A DNA stretch of 64,000 nucleotides. Origin: Gallionellales bacterium 39-52-133. GTDB taxonomy: Bacteria > Pseudomonadota > Gammaproteobacteria > Burkholderiales > Gallionellaceae. Position numbers and translations under genes: made by a program. Positions 8,047 to 19,015 of this stretch are shown in pieces; position 1 is the first letter of the stretch; the number at the start of each line of letters is the position of its first letter. Under the pieces are notes generated by a model. The model saw only the letters and a list, made by a program, of their open reading frames with translations, did no database searches and had not been told where the DNA came from. Where the stretch lies: the NCBI GenBank assembly GCA_002278935.1, contig NCJL01000003.1, positions 248,001-312,000 of the forward strand, written 5' to 3'.

Positions 8047-8568
8047 TTAAAGCAGCGGCTTGATAATGCCTTCCAGTTTTTCCTTGCTCAGCGTGCCGAG
8101 TTGCGTGGCGACTACCTTGCCGCTACGGTCGACTATAACGGTATAGGGCAGACCGCCCTGGGGGTTGCCGGTGCGCCGGGCCAAATCTATGCCAGCCAGA
8201 TCACCCAGCAGCACGGGATAGTTCATCCCGACCTCTTTTGCATAAGCCTGGACTTTGCTTCTCTGGTCAATCGCTATGCCGACAAATTGCACCCCCTGCT
8301 TTTCGTATTGTTTTTGCAGGTGGATAAATTCAGGAATTTCAGCAAGGCAGGGCGGGCACCAGGTTGCCCAGAAATTTACGACCATTACTTTGCCTTTCCA
8401 CTGCGCAAGAGCTTGCACTTTTTCCTGAAGGTCATAGAAACTGGCTGTTGCAATTGCATCGCTTGCAGAAGTTACGGGCTTTTTATCGGGCAGGAAAATA
8501 TAGAGGGCGCCGGCCAAAATGATGGCGGCAGTAATCAGTGTAAGGAGAGATCGTTTTGAAATTTTCAT
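8047..8568 (-). CDS. TlpA/ResA-like thioredoxin, membrane anchored
   Basis: 173 residues. An uncleaved N-terminal signal anchor (about 8-26) places a thioredoxin fold in the periplasm. The active site is W70-C71-P-P-C74 in the FWATWCPPC motif of TlpA/ResA proteins, and the cis-Pro segment GGLPYTVIVD is present near residue 139. Such proteins reduce disulfides of apocytochrome c or other periplasmic targets, taking electrons from DsbD/CcdA. No cytochrome biogenesis gene is next to it, so the target is open. It is convergent with the ABC permease gene, one base apart, and divergent from fxsA. Confidence 0.9.
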   Translation of the reverse strand: MKISKRSLLTLITAAIILAGALYIFLPDKKPVTSASDAIATASFYDLQEKVQALAQWKGKVMVVNFWATWCPPCLAEIPEFIHLQKQYEKQGVQFVGIAIDQRSKVQAYAKEVGMNYPVLLGDLAGIDLARRTGNPQGGLPYTVIVDRSGKVVATQLGTLSKEKLEGIIKPLL

Positions 8569-8686
8569 GGCTTTTTTTTAGATGAATTAGGTATATAGAT
8601 CAACCGCTAATGATACACTGAACCACGATCAGGGCAGAGTTGTTAGGGCTGTTTTTTCTTACTAAATGATTACATAGAGGTTTATT

Positions 8687-9112
8687 GTGCGTAGTGTTGG
8701 ATTGATATTGTTGTTTTTTATCCTGTTATTTCCGGCGCTGGAAATTTATACAATGTTTCAGGTGGCGGACGTGATGGGTTGGTGGTTACTCGCCTGGCTG
8801 ATATTAAGCGCGCTGACAGGCTGGATTCTGATGAAGGAAGAGAGCATGGCCATATTCGGCAGGCTGGCTGTCGCTGTACAGAATGGGCAGTCTCCGATTG
8901 CGGCAGTGTGGGACAGCGGTCGCACCATGCTGGCCGCATTGCTGCTAATTTTCCCCGGTGTGCTGAGCGATCTGCTCGCTCTGGTTTTATTGCTGCTGCC
9001 CAACAGGGCAGAGCAGCCCAATGCGCGCCCCATGCCTGATGACGACACCATCGAAGGCGAGGTGAGGGTGATTGAGGCTGAACAGATAGAATCCAAGTCA
9101 AAAAACCAATAA
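8687..9112 (+). CDS. fxsA: FxsA family membrane protein
   Basis: 141 residues, start GTG at 8687 with AGAGG 7 bases upstream. Membrane spans at about 4-22, 28-48 and 80-105, and a hydrophilic acidic tail. The pattern LFPALEIYTMFQVADVMGWW, the GWILMKEE turn and the LIFPGVLSDLLAL span are the marks of the FxsA family, named for suppression of F-plasmid exclusion of phage T7 in E. coli. Its normal cellular role is not known. It stands alone between the TlpA-like gene and alaS. Confidence 0.88.
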   Translation: MRSVGLILLFFILLFPALEIYTMFQVADVMGWWLLAWLILSALTGWILMKEESMAIFGRLAVAVQNGQSPIAAVWDSGRTMLAALLLIFPGVLSDLLALVLLLLPNRAEQPNARPMPDDDTIEGEVRVIEAEQIESKSKNQ

Positions 9113-9213
9113 CAGCATCCGTATCTCGTGTGGCTTAGACCGCACGCCGGATGGTATTATTACGTCTTTGCCTGTCCGCAGAATTCAGCCCCGTTTAAGA
9201 TATTGGTGACCCC

Positions 9214-11835
<2,622 letters not shown>

Positions 11836-11844
11836 AGAAAATAG

Positions 11845-12567
11845 ATGCCGCTCCCCGATCCACCACCAAATTGGGAGACCGATGAAATTTCAAAGTTCAT
11901 CGATGCTTCACGTGGTAATGAATTCGCTACTTATGCAAATCTGAAAGACGATATTCACCGTTTGATGGATATTGATATTTCATACCGAAAAGCGATTGAT
12001 GGGCTCAATCATACAAACGAGTGATTTGCCGGATTCTTTCTTTTGCGGGCTCACTCCAATTTTCTAGCAGCTTGTCGCTTATCGTGGTCAGGTCAAATTC
12101 CAGAGAGCTACGCAATCATGCGCTCGTGCTTGGAGAACGCGTTGTATGGGTTATATCTAGCCCAGAATCCTGAATCACGCGAGACTTGGCTTCGTCGTCA
12201 CGATAGTGACGCTGATAAGAAAAAAGTGAAAAGCGAATTCAAAATAGGAACGTTTCTAGAGCTGGCGAAAACTGTTGATCCCTCAGAGGGGAAAGTAGCT
12301 GCGACACTTTACGAACGGACTATCGACTACGGTGCACATCCTAATGAGCGTGCGTTAATGCAATCTCTTCAGATAAAACACGAGGCTGACATCATTGAAT
12401 TCAAAACGACTTACCTTGATGGTGACTCCGATCAACTTAGGTTTTTGTTAAAGACTTTGGCTCAAGTGGGTGTCTGTACCCTTTCATTGTTTCGTGTCAC
12501 TTACAGAGAACGTTTCGATATCTTGGGAGTGACGGCATCACTTGACCACATAAAGAAGGGACTTTGA
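11845..12567 (+). pseudogene. Conserved hypothetical gene broken by an in-frame TGA
   Basis: Reading from the ATG at 11845 gives 59 codons (starting MPLPDPPPNWETDEISKFID), then TGA at 12022-12024, and the same frame continues open to the stop at 12565-12567. The joined product would be about 240 residues. The downstream part (HSNFLAACRLSWSGQ..., LRSCLENALYGLYL..., YERTIDYGAHPNERA, ...LLKTLAQVGVCTLSLF) resembles a family of uncharacterised helical proteins from memory only; the function is unknown. No frameshift is needed, only read-through of a single stop. The region is lower in GC than alaS, nine bases upstream. A recent nonsense mutation or a sequencing error would both explain it. Confidence 0.7.
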
Positions 12568-12642
12568 TGCTTTCTCTGCTCACGATAGTGTCATAGATTT
12601 AGTTGAGAGTAACAACACGATAAAAAAGCTAACAACAACTTC

Positions 12643-13221
12643 GCCGGGGGCAGCCCGGCAGCTGGTTACCTTTCTTGCTTCGCCAAGAAAGGTAACCCAA
12701 AGAAGGCGAACCCCAATCCACCACCTCTTCGAGGTTACCTGCGTTGCTCGACAGATCAGGCGGCTGCGGAACTCGCACGATCCGCTAAGCGGCCACGTGC
12801 TCAGACAGTCCTCGCCGACTACCCCTGACCTGTCTCCGCTACTCGGTGGTGGAACAGGGGTACCAAAAAGCAAAAATCTAAAGCGGCTTCGAAATCGAAG
12901 ATCGAGTGTGTGCAGTTGCCCACACGATTTGATGTTGTACTTGGTGTGCGCGTTGCGCACACTGCTTGTGGTTTTGAAGCTGGTTTGTTGTTGACGTACC
13001 TTCCCCTGTGCACCGCCTCGATTTGTCGTTAATAAGCGGTGCTGTTAGGCGAGGACTGTTTGAGTACGTGGCTGCGCAGCAGATCGTACGAGTTCCGCAG
13101 CCCCGCTTATTAATGACAAATCGAGGGAACCCCGCAGGGGCGGTAAACCGGGGATCGCCTTCTTTTGGTTACTTGTCTTGGCGAAGCAAGACAAGTGACT
13201 AGCCGCCGGGCTACCCCCGGC
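12643..13221. repeat. Composite 0.58-kb inverted repeat in a gene-free gap
   Basis: The gap 12568-13337 holds no gene. Its outer arms (12643-12714 and 13150-13221) are inverted copies of one unit: GCCGGGGGYAGCCCGGC, a hairpin, then AAGAAGGCG. The hairpins differ: 12664-12697 has 14-bp perfect arms (GGTTACCTTTCTTG) and 13171-13196 has 10-bp perfect arms (ACTTGTCTTG), with complementary loops. Inside, 12763-12816 and 13048-13101 are also inverted copies, and 13016-13039 pairs with 13103-13126 with one mismatch. Several open frames across it are artefacts of the repeats. Similar intergenic repeats occur in other betaproteobacteria, as far as I recall; mobility is unproven. Confidence 0.75.
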
Positions 13222-13337
13222 AACTGTAACTTGAATCTTATTGTTGAGTTAGAAAAGCTGAGCGGTTGACTTACTTGTCTAAGTATTTGCCAACCGGAGA
13301 ATTTTATAACTAATTGATTGTATTTAATAAATATGTA

Positions 13338-14717
13338 TTAGAATGGCAATTGCAAGTCCGTATTAGCTGTCAAAAGCACTCTTCTGAAATCATCCTGTAT
13401 CCGCTTCAATCCAGCCTCATCATCCGCCTCAAACCGCAACACGATCACCGGCGTAGTATTGCTGGCACGCATCAAACCAAATCCGTCCGCATATTCCACA
13501 CGCAGGCCGTCGATGGTGATGATGTCCTGGGAATCGGTAAATTTTGCTTCCTTGCCTAATCGTGCAATCAGCGCGTGGTTTTCGCCTTCCTTCAGCTTGA
13601 TATGCAATTCAGGCGTACTGACCGCATCCGGCAAGTCATTCAATGTAGCGCTGGGGTCAGTTGAGCGGCTCAGGATTTCCAGCAGGCGTGCGCCGCTATA
13701 CAGACCGTCATCAAAACCGTACCAGCGTTCCTTGAAGAAGACGTGGCCGCTCATTTCGCCGGCCAGCAATGCGCCGGTTTCCTTCATTTTGGCTTTGACC
13801 AGGGAGTGGCCGGTTTTCCATAAGGTAGCTTTGCCGCCATGCGACTTGATCCAGCCGAAAAGATTTCGGGTGGACTTCACGTCGAAGATGATTTCTGCAC
13901 CTTTGTTGCGGCTGAGCACGTCGGCGGCAAACAGCATGAGCTGGCGATCGGGGTAGATTATTTTGCCGCCCTTGGTGACGACGCCGAGACGGTCGCCGTC
14001 GCCGTCGAAGGCCAGACCCAACTCGCTGTCATTGCCTGCAAGTGCCTTGATCAGGTCTTGCAGGTTATGCGGATCGGAGGGGTCGGGATGGTGGTTGGGA
14101 AAGTTGCCATCCACTTCGCAGAACAGCTCGGTGACTTCACAGCCCAGCTGGCGATACAGATTGGCGGCAAAATCGCCTGCAACACCATTGCCGCAGTCCA
14201 CGGTGATTTTCATCGGTCGTGCCAGCTTGATGTGCGACACGATCTTCGCCAGATAGTCGGCGCTGATATCTTTTTGTGAGTAGGTGCCCGCGCCGTGGCT
14301 GAGATTGTTTTGCTCGATGCGGGTGCGCAGCGACTGGATGGTATCGCCGGACAGGGTTTCACCGGCCAGCACCATTTTCAGGCCGTTGTAGTCGGGCGGG
14401 TTGTGGCTGCCGGTGATCATCACCGCGCAGTTGGTGTTGAGCTGGAAGGCGGCGAAATACACCATCGGGGTGGCCACTCGGCCCACGTCGATAACGTTGA
14501 TGCCACTGTTCTGGATACCACGTGCAAGCGCTGCGGAAAATTCCACACCTGAAAGGCGTCCATCGCGACCGATGGCGATGCTGTGCTGCCCGCGTGCGAT
14601 GGCCTCGGAGCCGATGGCGTGACCGATGCTTTCAACAATTTCTGCCGTCAGGCTTTTACCAACGATGCCGCGTATGTCGTAGGCCTTGAAGATTTCTGCG
14701 GGAATAGGATTTGTCAT
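13338..14717 (-). CDS. Phosphomannomutase/phosphoglucomutase
   Basis: 459 residues, bifunctional alpha-D-phosphohexomutase (AlgC/ManB type) interconverting mannose-6-P and mannose-1-P or glucose-6-P and glucose-1-P for LPS and exopolysaccharide precursors. The N-terminal AYDIRGIVG, catalytic phosphoserine S104 in TGSHNPP, metal-binding DGDGDRLG and sugar-binding GEMSGHVFF motifs are all present, and the C-terminal phosphate-binding domain is complete. I start at the ATG at 14717 (MTNPIPAEIFKAYDIRG); a longer frame from a TTG at 14762 adds 15 residues without family character. It follows waaF on the same strand, which fits a role in surface polysaccharide. Confidence 0.93.
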   Translation of the reverse strand: MTNPIPAEIFKAYDIRGIVGKSLTAEIVESIGHAIGSEAIARGQHSIAIGRDGRLSGVEFSAALARGIQNSGINVIDVGRVATPMVYFAAFQLNTNCAVMITGSHNPPDYNGLKMVLAGETLSGDTIQSLRTRIEQNNLSHGAGTYSQKDISADYLAKIVSHIKLARPMKITVDCGNGVAGDFAANLYRQLGCEVTELFCEVDGNFPNHHPDPSDPHNLQDLIKALAGNDSELGLAFDGDGDRLGVVTKGGKIIYPDRQLMLFAADVLSRNKGAEIIFDVKSTRNLFGWIKSHGGKATLWKTGHSLVKAKMKETGALLAGEMSGHVFFKERWYGFDDGLYSGARLLEILSRSTDPSATLNDLPDAVSTPELHIKLKEGENHALIARLGKEAKFTDSQDIITIDGLRVEYADGFGLMRASNTTPVIVLRFEADDEAGLKRIQDDFRRVLLTANTDLQLPF

Positions 14718-14826
14718 GTTGAGATACGGCTGGGAGGGAGCTGTTGAGAAGTGACCGGTCAAGCTGGTTGTCTGAAAGAGTCAGCTAAGGCGTATTTATT
14801 TAAGTATTTGATTTTATTGAATATTT

Positions 14827-15864
14827 TTACAAAGAGGGAGAGGCGGGAATGTGCTCTGCAACCATTTGCGGCGTAAGATTCTTCATGCATTTGAAATGTC
14901 CCAGCGGGCACTCGCGCTTGAAACAGGGGCTGCAAGCAATATCGATTTTCAAGATCTGCGCCTGCTGCGAAAGCGGTGGCGTAAAGCCGGGGCTGCTAGA
15001 GCCATACAGCGCGAGCATGGGGCGATCAAGTGCGGCGGCAATATGCATCAGGCCGGAGTCATTGCTGACTACCAGGCTGGCGCATGAAAGTAGTGATATG
15101 GCGTCGCCCAAACTGGTTGAGCCGCACAGATTGCGCGTGCTTAAATTACCCAGTGCGACAATTTTGTCGCCGATTTCCTGTTCCTTTCTGGAACCCACGA
15201 TCCACACCGCATAGCCTTGTTGTTGCAGATGCTGCGCGAGTTCGGCGAAGTAGGGTATCGGCCAGCGTTTGGCAGGACCGTATTCGGCTCCGGGACAAAA
15301 GACTGCAACCGGTTTTTCAAGCGTCAAGCCAAATTTGTCGAGCACGGGCTGGCTTTGCTCCTGGCTCACCAGCAAGCGAGGTTGCGGCAACGGGCGGGAG
15401 ATAGCGTCCCTGGGCAACTCGGCAAGTTGCGCGAAGCGCTCTACCATCAGTGGCAGGGCGTGTTTGTCGAGCTTGCGTGCGTCATTCAGCAAACCATAAC
15501 GCATTTCGCCCACATAACCGGTACGTATCGGGATGCCGGCAAAGAATGGAACCAGTGCCGATTTCAGCGAGTTGGGCAGCACGATAGCCTGGTCGTAATA
15601 GCGGTTGCGCAACTGCATGCCAAGACTGAAGCGGGCTGCGAGTTGAAGTGATCCGTGCGGAAAAGGATTGGTGATGGTGTTGCTGACTTCAGGCATCTGC
15701 CTCAGCAACTCTTCCGTCCACGCCGGTGCCAGCACATCAATAAAGCTATCAGGATGACGCTGTTTGAGCCGGGCCAGCAGCGGATGCATGAGCATTGTAT
15801 CGCCTACCCAGCTGGGGGCGATGACGAGAATTTTGCTTATACTCCGGACGTCGACTTTTGCCAC
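14827..15864 (-). CDS. waaF: ADP-heptose--LPS heptosyltransferase II
   Basis: 345 residues, GT9 family. It adds the second heptose to the inner core of lipopolysaccharide at the cytoplasmic face of the inner membrane. The N-terminus ILVIAPSWVGDTMLMHPLL and the middle FCPGAEYGPAKRWP, SNDSGLMHIAAAL and LYGSSSPGFTPP motifs are diagnostic; a Cys cluster (CSPCFKRECPLGHFKCM) near the end is usual in WaaF. I start at GTG 15864: the preceding gene's TAA ends one base before, and CAAAGGG lies about 10 bases upstream. The open frame extends further only by running through that preceding gene. Confidence 0.95.
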   Translation of the reverse strand: MAKVDVRSISKILVIAPSWVGDTMLMHPLLARLKQRHPDSFIDVLAPAWTEELLRQMPEVSNTITNPFPHGSLQLAARFSLGMQLRNRYYDQAIVLPNSLKSALVPFFAGIPIRTGYVGEMRYGLLNDARKLDKHALPLMVERFAQLAELPRDAISRPLPQPRLLVSQEQSQPVLDKFGLTLEKPVAVFCPGAEYGPAKRWPIPYFAELAQHLQQQGYAVWIVGSRKEQEIGDKIVALGNLSTRNLCGSTSLGDAISLLSCASLVVSNDSGLMHIAAALDRPMLALYGSSSPGFTPPLSQQAQILKIDIACSPCFKRECPLGHFKCMKNLTPQMVAEHIPASPSL

Positions 15865-15865
15865 G

Positions 15866-16057
15866 TTAATGATGCCCTTTGGGCAGTTCACCCTTGAATT
15901 TGTACATGGTGCTGCAATAAGGGCAGCGCGCTTCACCCAGCTTTTCCACGGGTATGGCGACTCTGGGATGGGTGTTCCATAACGCCATGGCAGGCGTAGG
16001 GCAATACAACGGCAAATCTTTTGCCGTTACTTCAATATATTCCTGTTTATTGCTCAT
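15866..16057 (-). CDS. Zinc-finger protein, zf-CHCC (NDUFS6-like) family
   Basis: 63 residues. The core LYCPTPAMALWNTHPRVAIP followed by GEARCPYCSTMYKF gives the Cys-His-Cys-Cys ligand set of the zf-CHCC domain, which also occurs in the NDUFS6 subunit of mitochondrial complex I. Bacterial stand-alone members are small and of unknown role; a link to complex I assembly is only suggestive here, since nuoA-N lies 30 kb away. It is in an operon-like run ilvE - this gene - waaF, and its stop abuts the waaF GTG start. Confidence 0.85.
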   Translation of the reverse strand: MSNKQEYIEVTAKDLPLYCPTPAMALWNTHPRVAIPVEKLGEARCPYCSTMYKFKGELPKGHH

Positions 16058-16081
16058 TGCCTGACTTTCCCTGTGAACAGA

Positions 16082-17002
16082 TTATACGTGTGTAAGCCAA
16101 TGGGCATACTTGGAATTCTTGCCGCTGACCACATCAAAGAACAGGGATTGCAAGCGCTCTGTGATCGGGCCGCGTGAACCGATGCCAATAGTTCGGGTAT
16201 CGAGCTCGCGTATCGGGGTTACCTCCGCTGCGGTACCGGTGAAGAAGGCCTCGTCGGCACAATAAACTTCATCGCGTGTGATGCGTTTTTCGATCACTTC
16301 GATGCCCAGATCCTTTGCAAAGGTGAGGATGGTGTCGCGGGTAATGCCTTCCAGGCAGGAAGTCAGGTCTGGTGTGTAGAGCTTGCCTTTCTTCACGATA
16401 AACAGATTTTCTCCGGCGCCCTCGGCAACGTAACCATCCACATCCAGCAGCATTGCTTCATCGTAGCCATCGGTTGCCACTTCCTGATGCGCCAGAATGG
16501 AGTTGGTATAACTGCCCACTGATTTTGCACGGCACATATTGATGTTGACATGGTGGCGGGTGAAGCTGGAGGTTTTGACGCGTATGCCTTTTTTCATGCC
16601 TTCTTCGCCCAGATACGCGCCCCACGGCCATGCGGCAACGGCAACATGGGTGCTGAGGGTGGTGGCGGCAATACCCATGGCTTCGGAGCCGTAGAAACAG
16701 ATAGGGCGGATGTAACAGGATTCCAGCTTGTTGGTGCGCACCACTTCCTTGTGCGCTTCCATCACGGTTGCTTTGTCATACGGCATTTTCATCTTGAAGA
16801 TATATGCCGAATTAAACAGGCGGTCGGTATGCTCCTGCAGACGGAAGATGGCTGTGCCCTGATTCGTTTTATATGCGCGTACGCCTTCAAATACGCCCAT
16901 GCCGTAATGCAAGGTGTGGGTCAGCACATGCGTCGTGGCATCGCGCCAGGGTACTAATTTTCCGTCATACCAGATAAAACCGTCGCGGTCAGCCATGGAC
17001 AT
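16082..17002 (-). CDS. ilvE: Branched-chain amino acid aminotransferase
   Basis: 306 residues, class IV (D-amino acid type fold) PLP enzyme, last step in Val, Leu and Ile synthesis using glutamate. Motifs: [14 protein letters not shown] at the N-terminus, [16 protein letters not shown], the PLP lysine K160 in RAKSVGSY, the [10 protein letters not shown] and [20 protein letters not shown] segments. Three ATGs lie close together; AAGGA directly abuts the first and is 9 bases before the second, so I choose 17002. It heads the minus-strand run with the zinc-finger gene and waaF. Confidence 0.95.
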   Translation of the reverse strand: MSMADRDGFIWYDGKLVPWRDATTHVLTHTLHYGMGVFEGVRAYKTNQGTAIFRLQEHTDRLFNSAYIFKMKMPYDKATVMEAHKEVVRTNKLESCYIRPICFYGSEAMGIAATTLSTHVAVAAWPWGAYLGEEGMKKGIRVKTSSFTRHHVNINMCRAKSVGSYTNSILAHQEVATDGYDEAMLLDVDGYVAEGAGENLFIVKKGKLYTPDLTSCLEGITRDTILTFAKDLGIEVIEKRITRDEVYCADEAFFTGTAAEVTPIRELDTRTIGIGSRGPITERLQSLFFDVVSGKNSKYAHWLTHV

Positions 17003-17121
17003 AATAGTCATTCCTTAAATGTAGAATTTCGCAAAGGACAGATTCTAGCTTTTTTTGCGTAAATATTGAAGCGGGATGGTGGGGTAACGGCGCAGGAAGC
17101 AAATAATCAGGCTCAAGCAGC

Positions 17122-17144
17122 TTGGGCTGAGGAACGAAGCCCAA
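17122..17144. repeat. Short hairpin repeat TTGGGCT...AGCCCAA
   Basis: TTGGGCT-N9-AGCCCAA, followed by GGCTTGGTTGCTGGGCTTTACTC and then CAACCCAACC, within the gene-free gap 17003-17381. From memory, the GGGCTGAGGAACGAAGCCCAAC string is typical of a short intergenic repeat scattered through many proteobacterial genomes. An open frame crossing it (16989-17222, minus) has no protein character. Confidence 0.5.
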
Positions 17145-17214
17145 CGATGCGCATGAGGCTTGGTTGCTGGGCTTTACTCTGTTCAACCCAACCCACGTGC
17201 TGTGGGCTGAAGGA

Positions 17215-17238
17215 TTAGCCAAAGCGGCCAGTGATATA
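17215..17238 (-). repeat. Copy 3 of the pstB C-terminal tail (Y I T G R F G stop)
   Basis: Minus-strand reading gives TAT ATC ACT GGC CGC TTT GGC TAA, the same seven residues and stop as the real end of pstB at 17382-17405, differing at three third-codon positions. No pstB body precedes it. It begins a unit that continues on the plus strand with the hairpin at 17247-17265. Confidence 0.8.
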
Positions 17239-17246
17239 GTGGCACC

Positions 17247-17265
17247 GGCATAACCTAAAGGTTAG
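17247..17265. repeat. Hairpin element, TAAC...GTTAG type (copy A)
   Basis: GGCATAACCTAAAGGTTAG: TAACCT and AGGTTA pair around AA, preceded by GGC and followed by CCTACACCG. The same frame (GGC-W-TAAC-arm-loop-arm-GTTAG-YCT) recurs at 17338-17364, 49021-49045 and 49152-49176 with different arm sequences that stay complementary. Confidence 0.65.
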
Positions 17266-17274
17266 CCTACACCG

Positions 17275-17315
17275 TTACATTACAGGTCGATTAACCGAAT
17301 CGACCTGTAATGTAA
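17275..17315. repeat. Perfect 18-bp-arm palindrome holding copy 2 of the pstB tail
   Basis: TTACATTACAGGTCGATT (17275-17292) and its exact complement (17298-17315) flank AACCG. On the minus strand 17314-17291 reads TAC ATT ACA GGT CGA TTC GGT TAA, again Tyr-Ile-Thr-Gly-Arg-Phe-Gly-stop, with synonymous differences from both other copies. The real pstB end lies 91 bases away. The palindrome may also act as a terminator-like or message-stabilising hairpin after pstB, but no T-run follows. Confidence 0.85.
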
Positions 17316-17327
17316 TGGCTACGGCAA

Positions 17328-17364
17328 GCCGCTGCGCGGCATAACATGCAAAAGCGCATGTTAG
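17328..17364. repeat. Double hairpin element (copy B)
   Basis: GC hairpin GCCGC-TGC-GCGGC (17328-17340), one A, then TAACATGC-AAAAGC-GCATGTTA plus G (to 17364), followed by CCTACGCCG. Same plan as the elements in front of nuoD (GCCC-TGC-GGGC, T, TAACTTGC-ATGC-GCAAGTTAG). Confidence 0.7.
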
Positions 17365-17381
17365 CCTACGCCGCTACATCA

Positions 17382-18155
17382 CTAGCCGAAGCGGCCAGTG
17401 ATGTAGTCTTCAGTCTCTTTGCGTTTGGGGTTGGTGAACACCGCGCTGGTATCGCCAAACTCAATCAGTTCGCCCAGATACATATACGCGGTGAAATCGG
17501 AGATACGCGCAGCCTGCTGCATGTTGTGCGTCACGATAACGATGGTGAATTCCTTTTTCAGCTCATCCACCAGCCGTTCAATATGCGCGGTAGAAATGGG
17601 GTCCAGCGCCGAAGTGGGTTCGTCCAGCAGTAATACTTCGGGTTTGACCGCAATCGCGCGGGCAATGCACAAGCGCTGTTGCTGGCCGCCGGAAAGGCCG
17701 GTTCCGCTCTGCTTGAGCTTGTCTTTTACCTCATTCCACAATGCCGCTTTTTTGAGCGCCCATTCAACGCGTTCGCTCATGTCGTGCTGGTTGAGGTTTT
17801 CGTAGAGCTTTACGCCAAAGGTGATGTTGTCGTAGATCGACATCGGGAAAGGTGTGGGTTTTTGAAACACCATGCCGATCTTGGCGCGCAGGGTGTTGAG
17901 GTCCTGTCTCTTTTCCAGCAGGTTTTGACCGTCAAGCAGGATCTCTCCGGTAGCTTTCTGCTTGGGATAGAGTTCGTACATGCGATTGAACGTGCGCAGC
18001 AGGGTGGATTTGCCGCAACCGGAAGGTCCGATAAAGGCTGTGACCATTTTTTCGGGTATGGACAGGTTGACGTCTTTAAGTGCGCGGTCATTGCCGTAGA
18101 AAAAATTCAGATCTTTTACGACGAGTTTCGGGGTGGTTGCTTTTTCAGAAATCAT
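17382..18155 (-). CDS. pstB: Phosphate ABC transporter ATP-binding protein PstB (system 1)
   Basis: 257 residues, the cytoplasmic ATPase of the high-affinity phosphate importer. Walker [11 protein letters not shown]-loop in [17 protein letters not shown], signature LSGGQQQR, Walker [13 protein letters not shown] and switch His in [13 protein letters not shown] are all present. The protein ends DYITGRFG. The stop codon lies inside a palindrome, CTACATCACT...AGTGATGTAG (17374-17406), whose one arm is the coding sequence itself. It follows pstA by 12 bases in the order pstS-pstC-pstA-pstB; no phoU follows on this strand. Two extra copies of the last eight codons lie downstream. Confidence 0.97.
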   Translation of the reverse strand: MISEKATTPKLVVKDLNFFYGNDRALKDVNLSIPEKMVTAFIGPSGCGKSTLLRTFNRMYELYPKQKATGEILLDGQNLLEKRQDLNTLRAKIGMVFQKPTPFPMSIYDNITFGVKLYENLNQHDMSERVEWALKKAALWNEVKDKLKQSGTGLSGGQQQRLCIARAIAVKPEVLLLDEPTSALDPISTAHIERLVDELKKEFTIVIVTHNMQQAARISDFTAYMYLGELIEFGDTSAVFTNPKRKETEDYITGRFG

Positions 18156-18167
18156 TTGAGACTGTCC

Positions 18168-19013
18168 TTAATGAGAGCTTGCTTGCTGGCGGAACAATAC
18201 GCGCGCCATAATATTCAATGTCAGTACGCTGAAGGTGATCAGCAGTGCACCTGCCCATGCAAGTTCCTGCCAGTCAACGTAGGGGCTCATCGCAAACTGG
18301 AATATCACCACCGGTAAATTCGCCATCGGCTGGTTCATATTGCTGCTCCAGAACTGGTTATTCAGCGAGGTGAACAATAGCGGTGCCGTTTCGCCGCTGA
18401 TGCGAGCAATCGCCAGCATCACGCCGGTCAGGATGCCGGCGCGTGCGGCACGCAGGGTCACCGAGCTGATGATTTTCCATTGCGGTGCGCCGAGTGCCGC
18501 CGCCGCTTCACGCAGGCTGTTGGGTACCAGGCGCAGCATGTTTTCAGTGGTGCGAATGACAATAGGGATTACCAGTATAGCCAGTGCAAAAGCGCCCGCC
18601 CAGCCGGAGAAATGCTTCACTTTGATTACGTAAACGGTATAGACAAACAGTCCGATGATGATGGAAGGCGCAGACAGCAGTACGTCATTGATAAACCGGG
18701 TAACGGGCGCCAGCCAGCCGCGCTGACCAAACTCGGCCAGATAAGTGCCGGCCAGTATGCCGATCGGCGTGCCGATCAAAGTGCCGAGCGCGGTCATCAT
18801 CAGTGAGCCTGCGATGGCGTTGACCAGGCCGCCAGCGCTGCCCGGTGGCGGGGTGATCTGCGTAAATACGGCCACAGATAAGCCTGGGATGCCGTGCTGC
18901 AGCAGGGTAAATAAAATCCAGCCCAGCCAGAACAGGCCAAAGGCCATCGCAAGAACAGAGATTCCCAAGCTCAGCCAGTTGATCAAACGGCGGCGTGCAT
19001 AAAGAGTCAGCAT
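18168..19013 (-). CDS. pstA: Phosphate ABC transporter permease PstA (system 1)
   Basis: 281 residues, about six membrane spans, standard length for PstA. The ABC permease EAA-type loop is in [33 protein letters not shown], followed by [13 protein letters not shown], which is typical of PstA. It pairs with PstC to form the channel through the inner membrane. It starts two bases after the pstC stop, so the genes are closely coupled, and pstB follows. Confidence 0.95.
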   Translation of the reverse strand: MLTLYARRRLINWLSLGISVLAMAFGLFWLGWILFTLLQHGIPGLSVAVFTQITPPPGSAGGLVNAIAGSLMMTALGTLIGTPIGILAGTYLAEFGQRGWLAPVTRFINDVLLSAPSIIIGLFVYTVYVIKVKHFSGWAGAFALAILVIPIVIRTTENMLRLVPNSLREAAAALGAPQWKIISSVTLRAARAGILTGVMLAIARISGETAPLLFTSLNNQFWSSNMNQPMANLPVVIFQFAMSPYVDWQELAWAGALLITFSVLTLNIMARVLFRQQASSH

Positions 19014-19015
19014 AA

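Noticed and set aside
12580..13202. Several open frames of 60-126 codons on both strands
   Set aside because: All lie in the composite inverted repeat and are explained by it; no protein-like composition.
16989..17222. 77-codon open frame on the minus strand upstream of ilvE
   Set aside because: It crosses a short repeat, has low-complexity composition and no ribosome binding site, and overlaps the ilvE start.
17247..17364. Integron attC-like sites (TAAC...GTTAG with hairpins)
   Set aside because: The core boxes look similar, but an attC needs two pairs of boxes (R''/L'' and L'/R') over about 55-140 bases with a bulged stem. Here only short simple hairpins are present, no integrase or cassette genes are near, and gene-end duplication is not an attC property.
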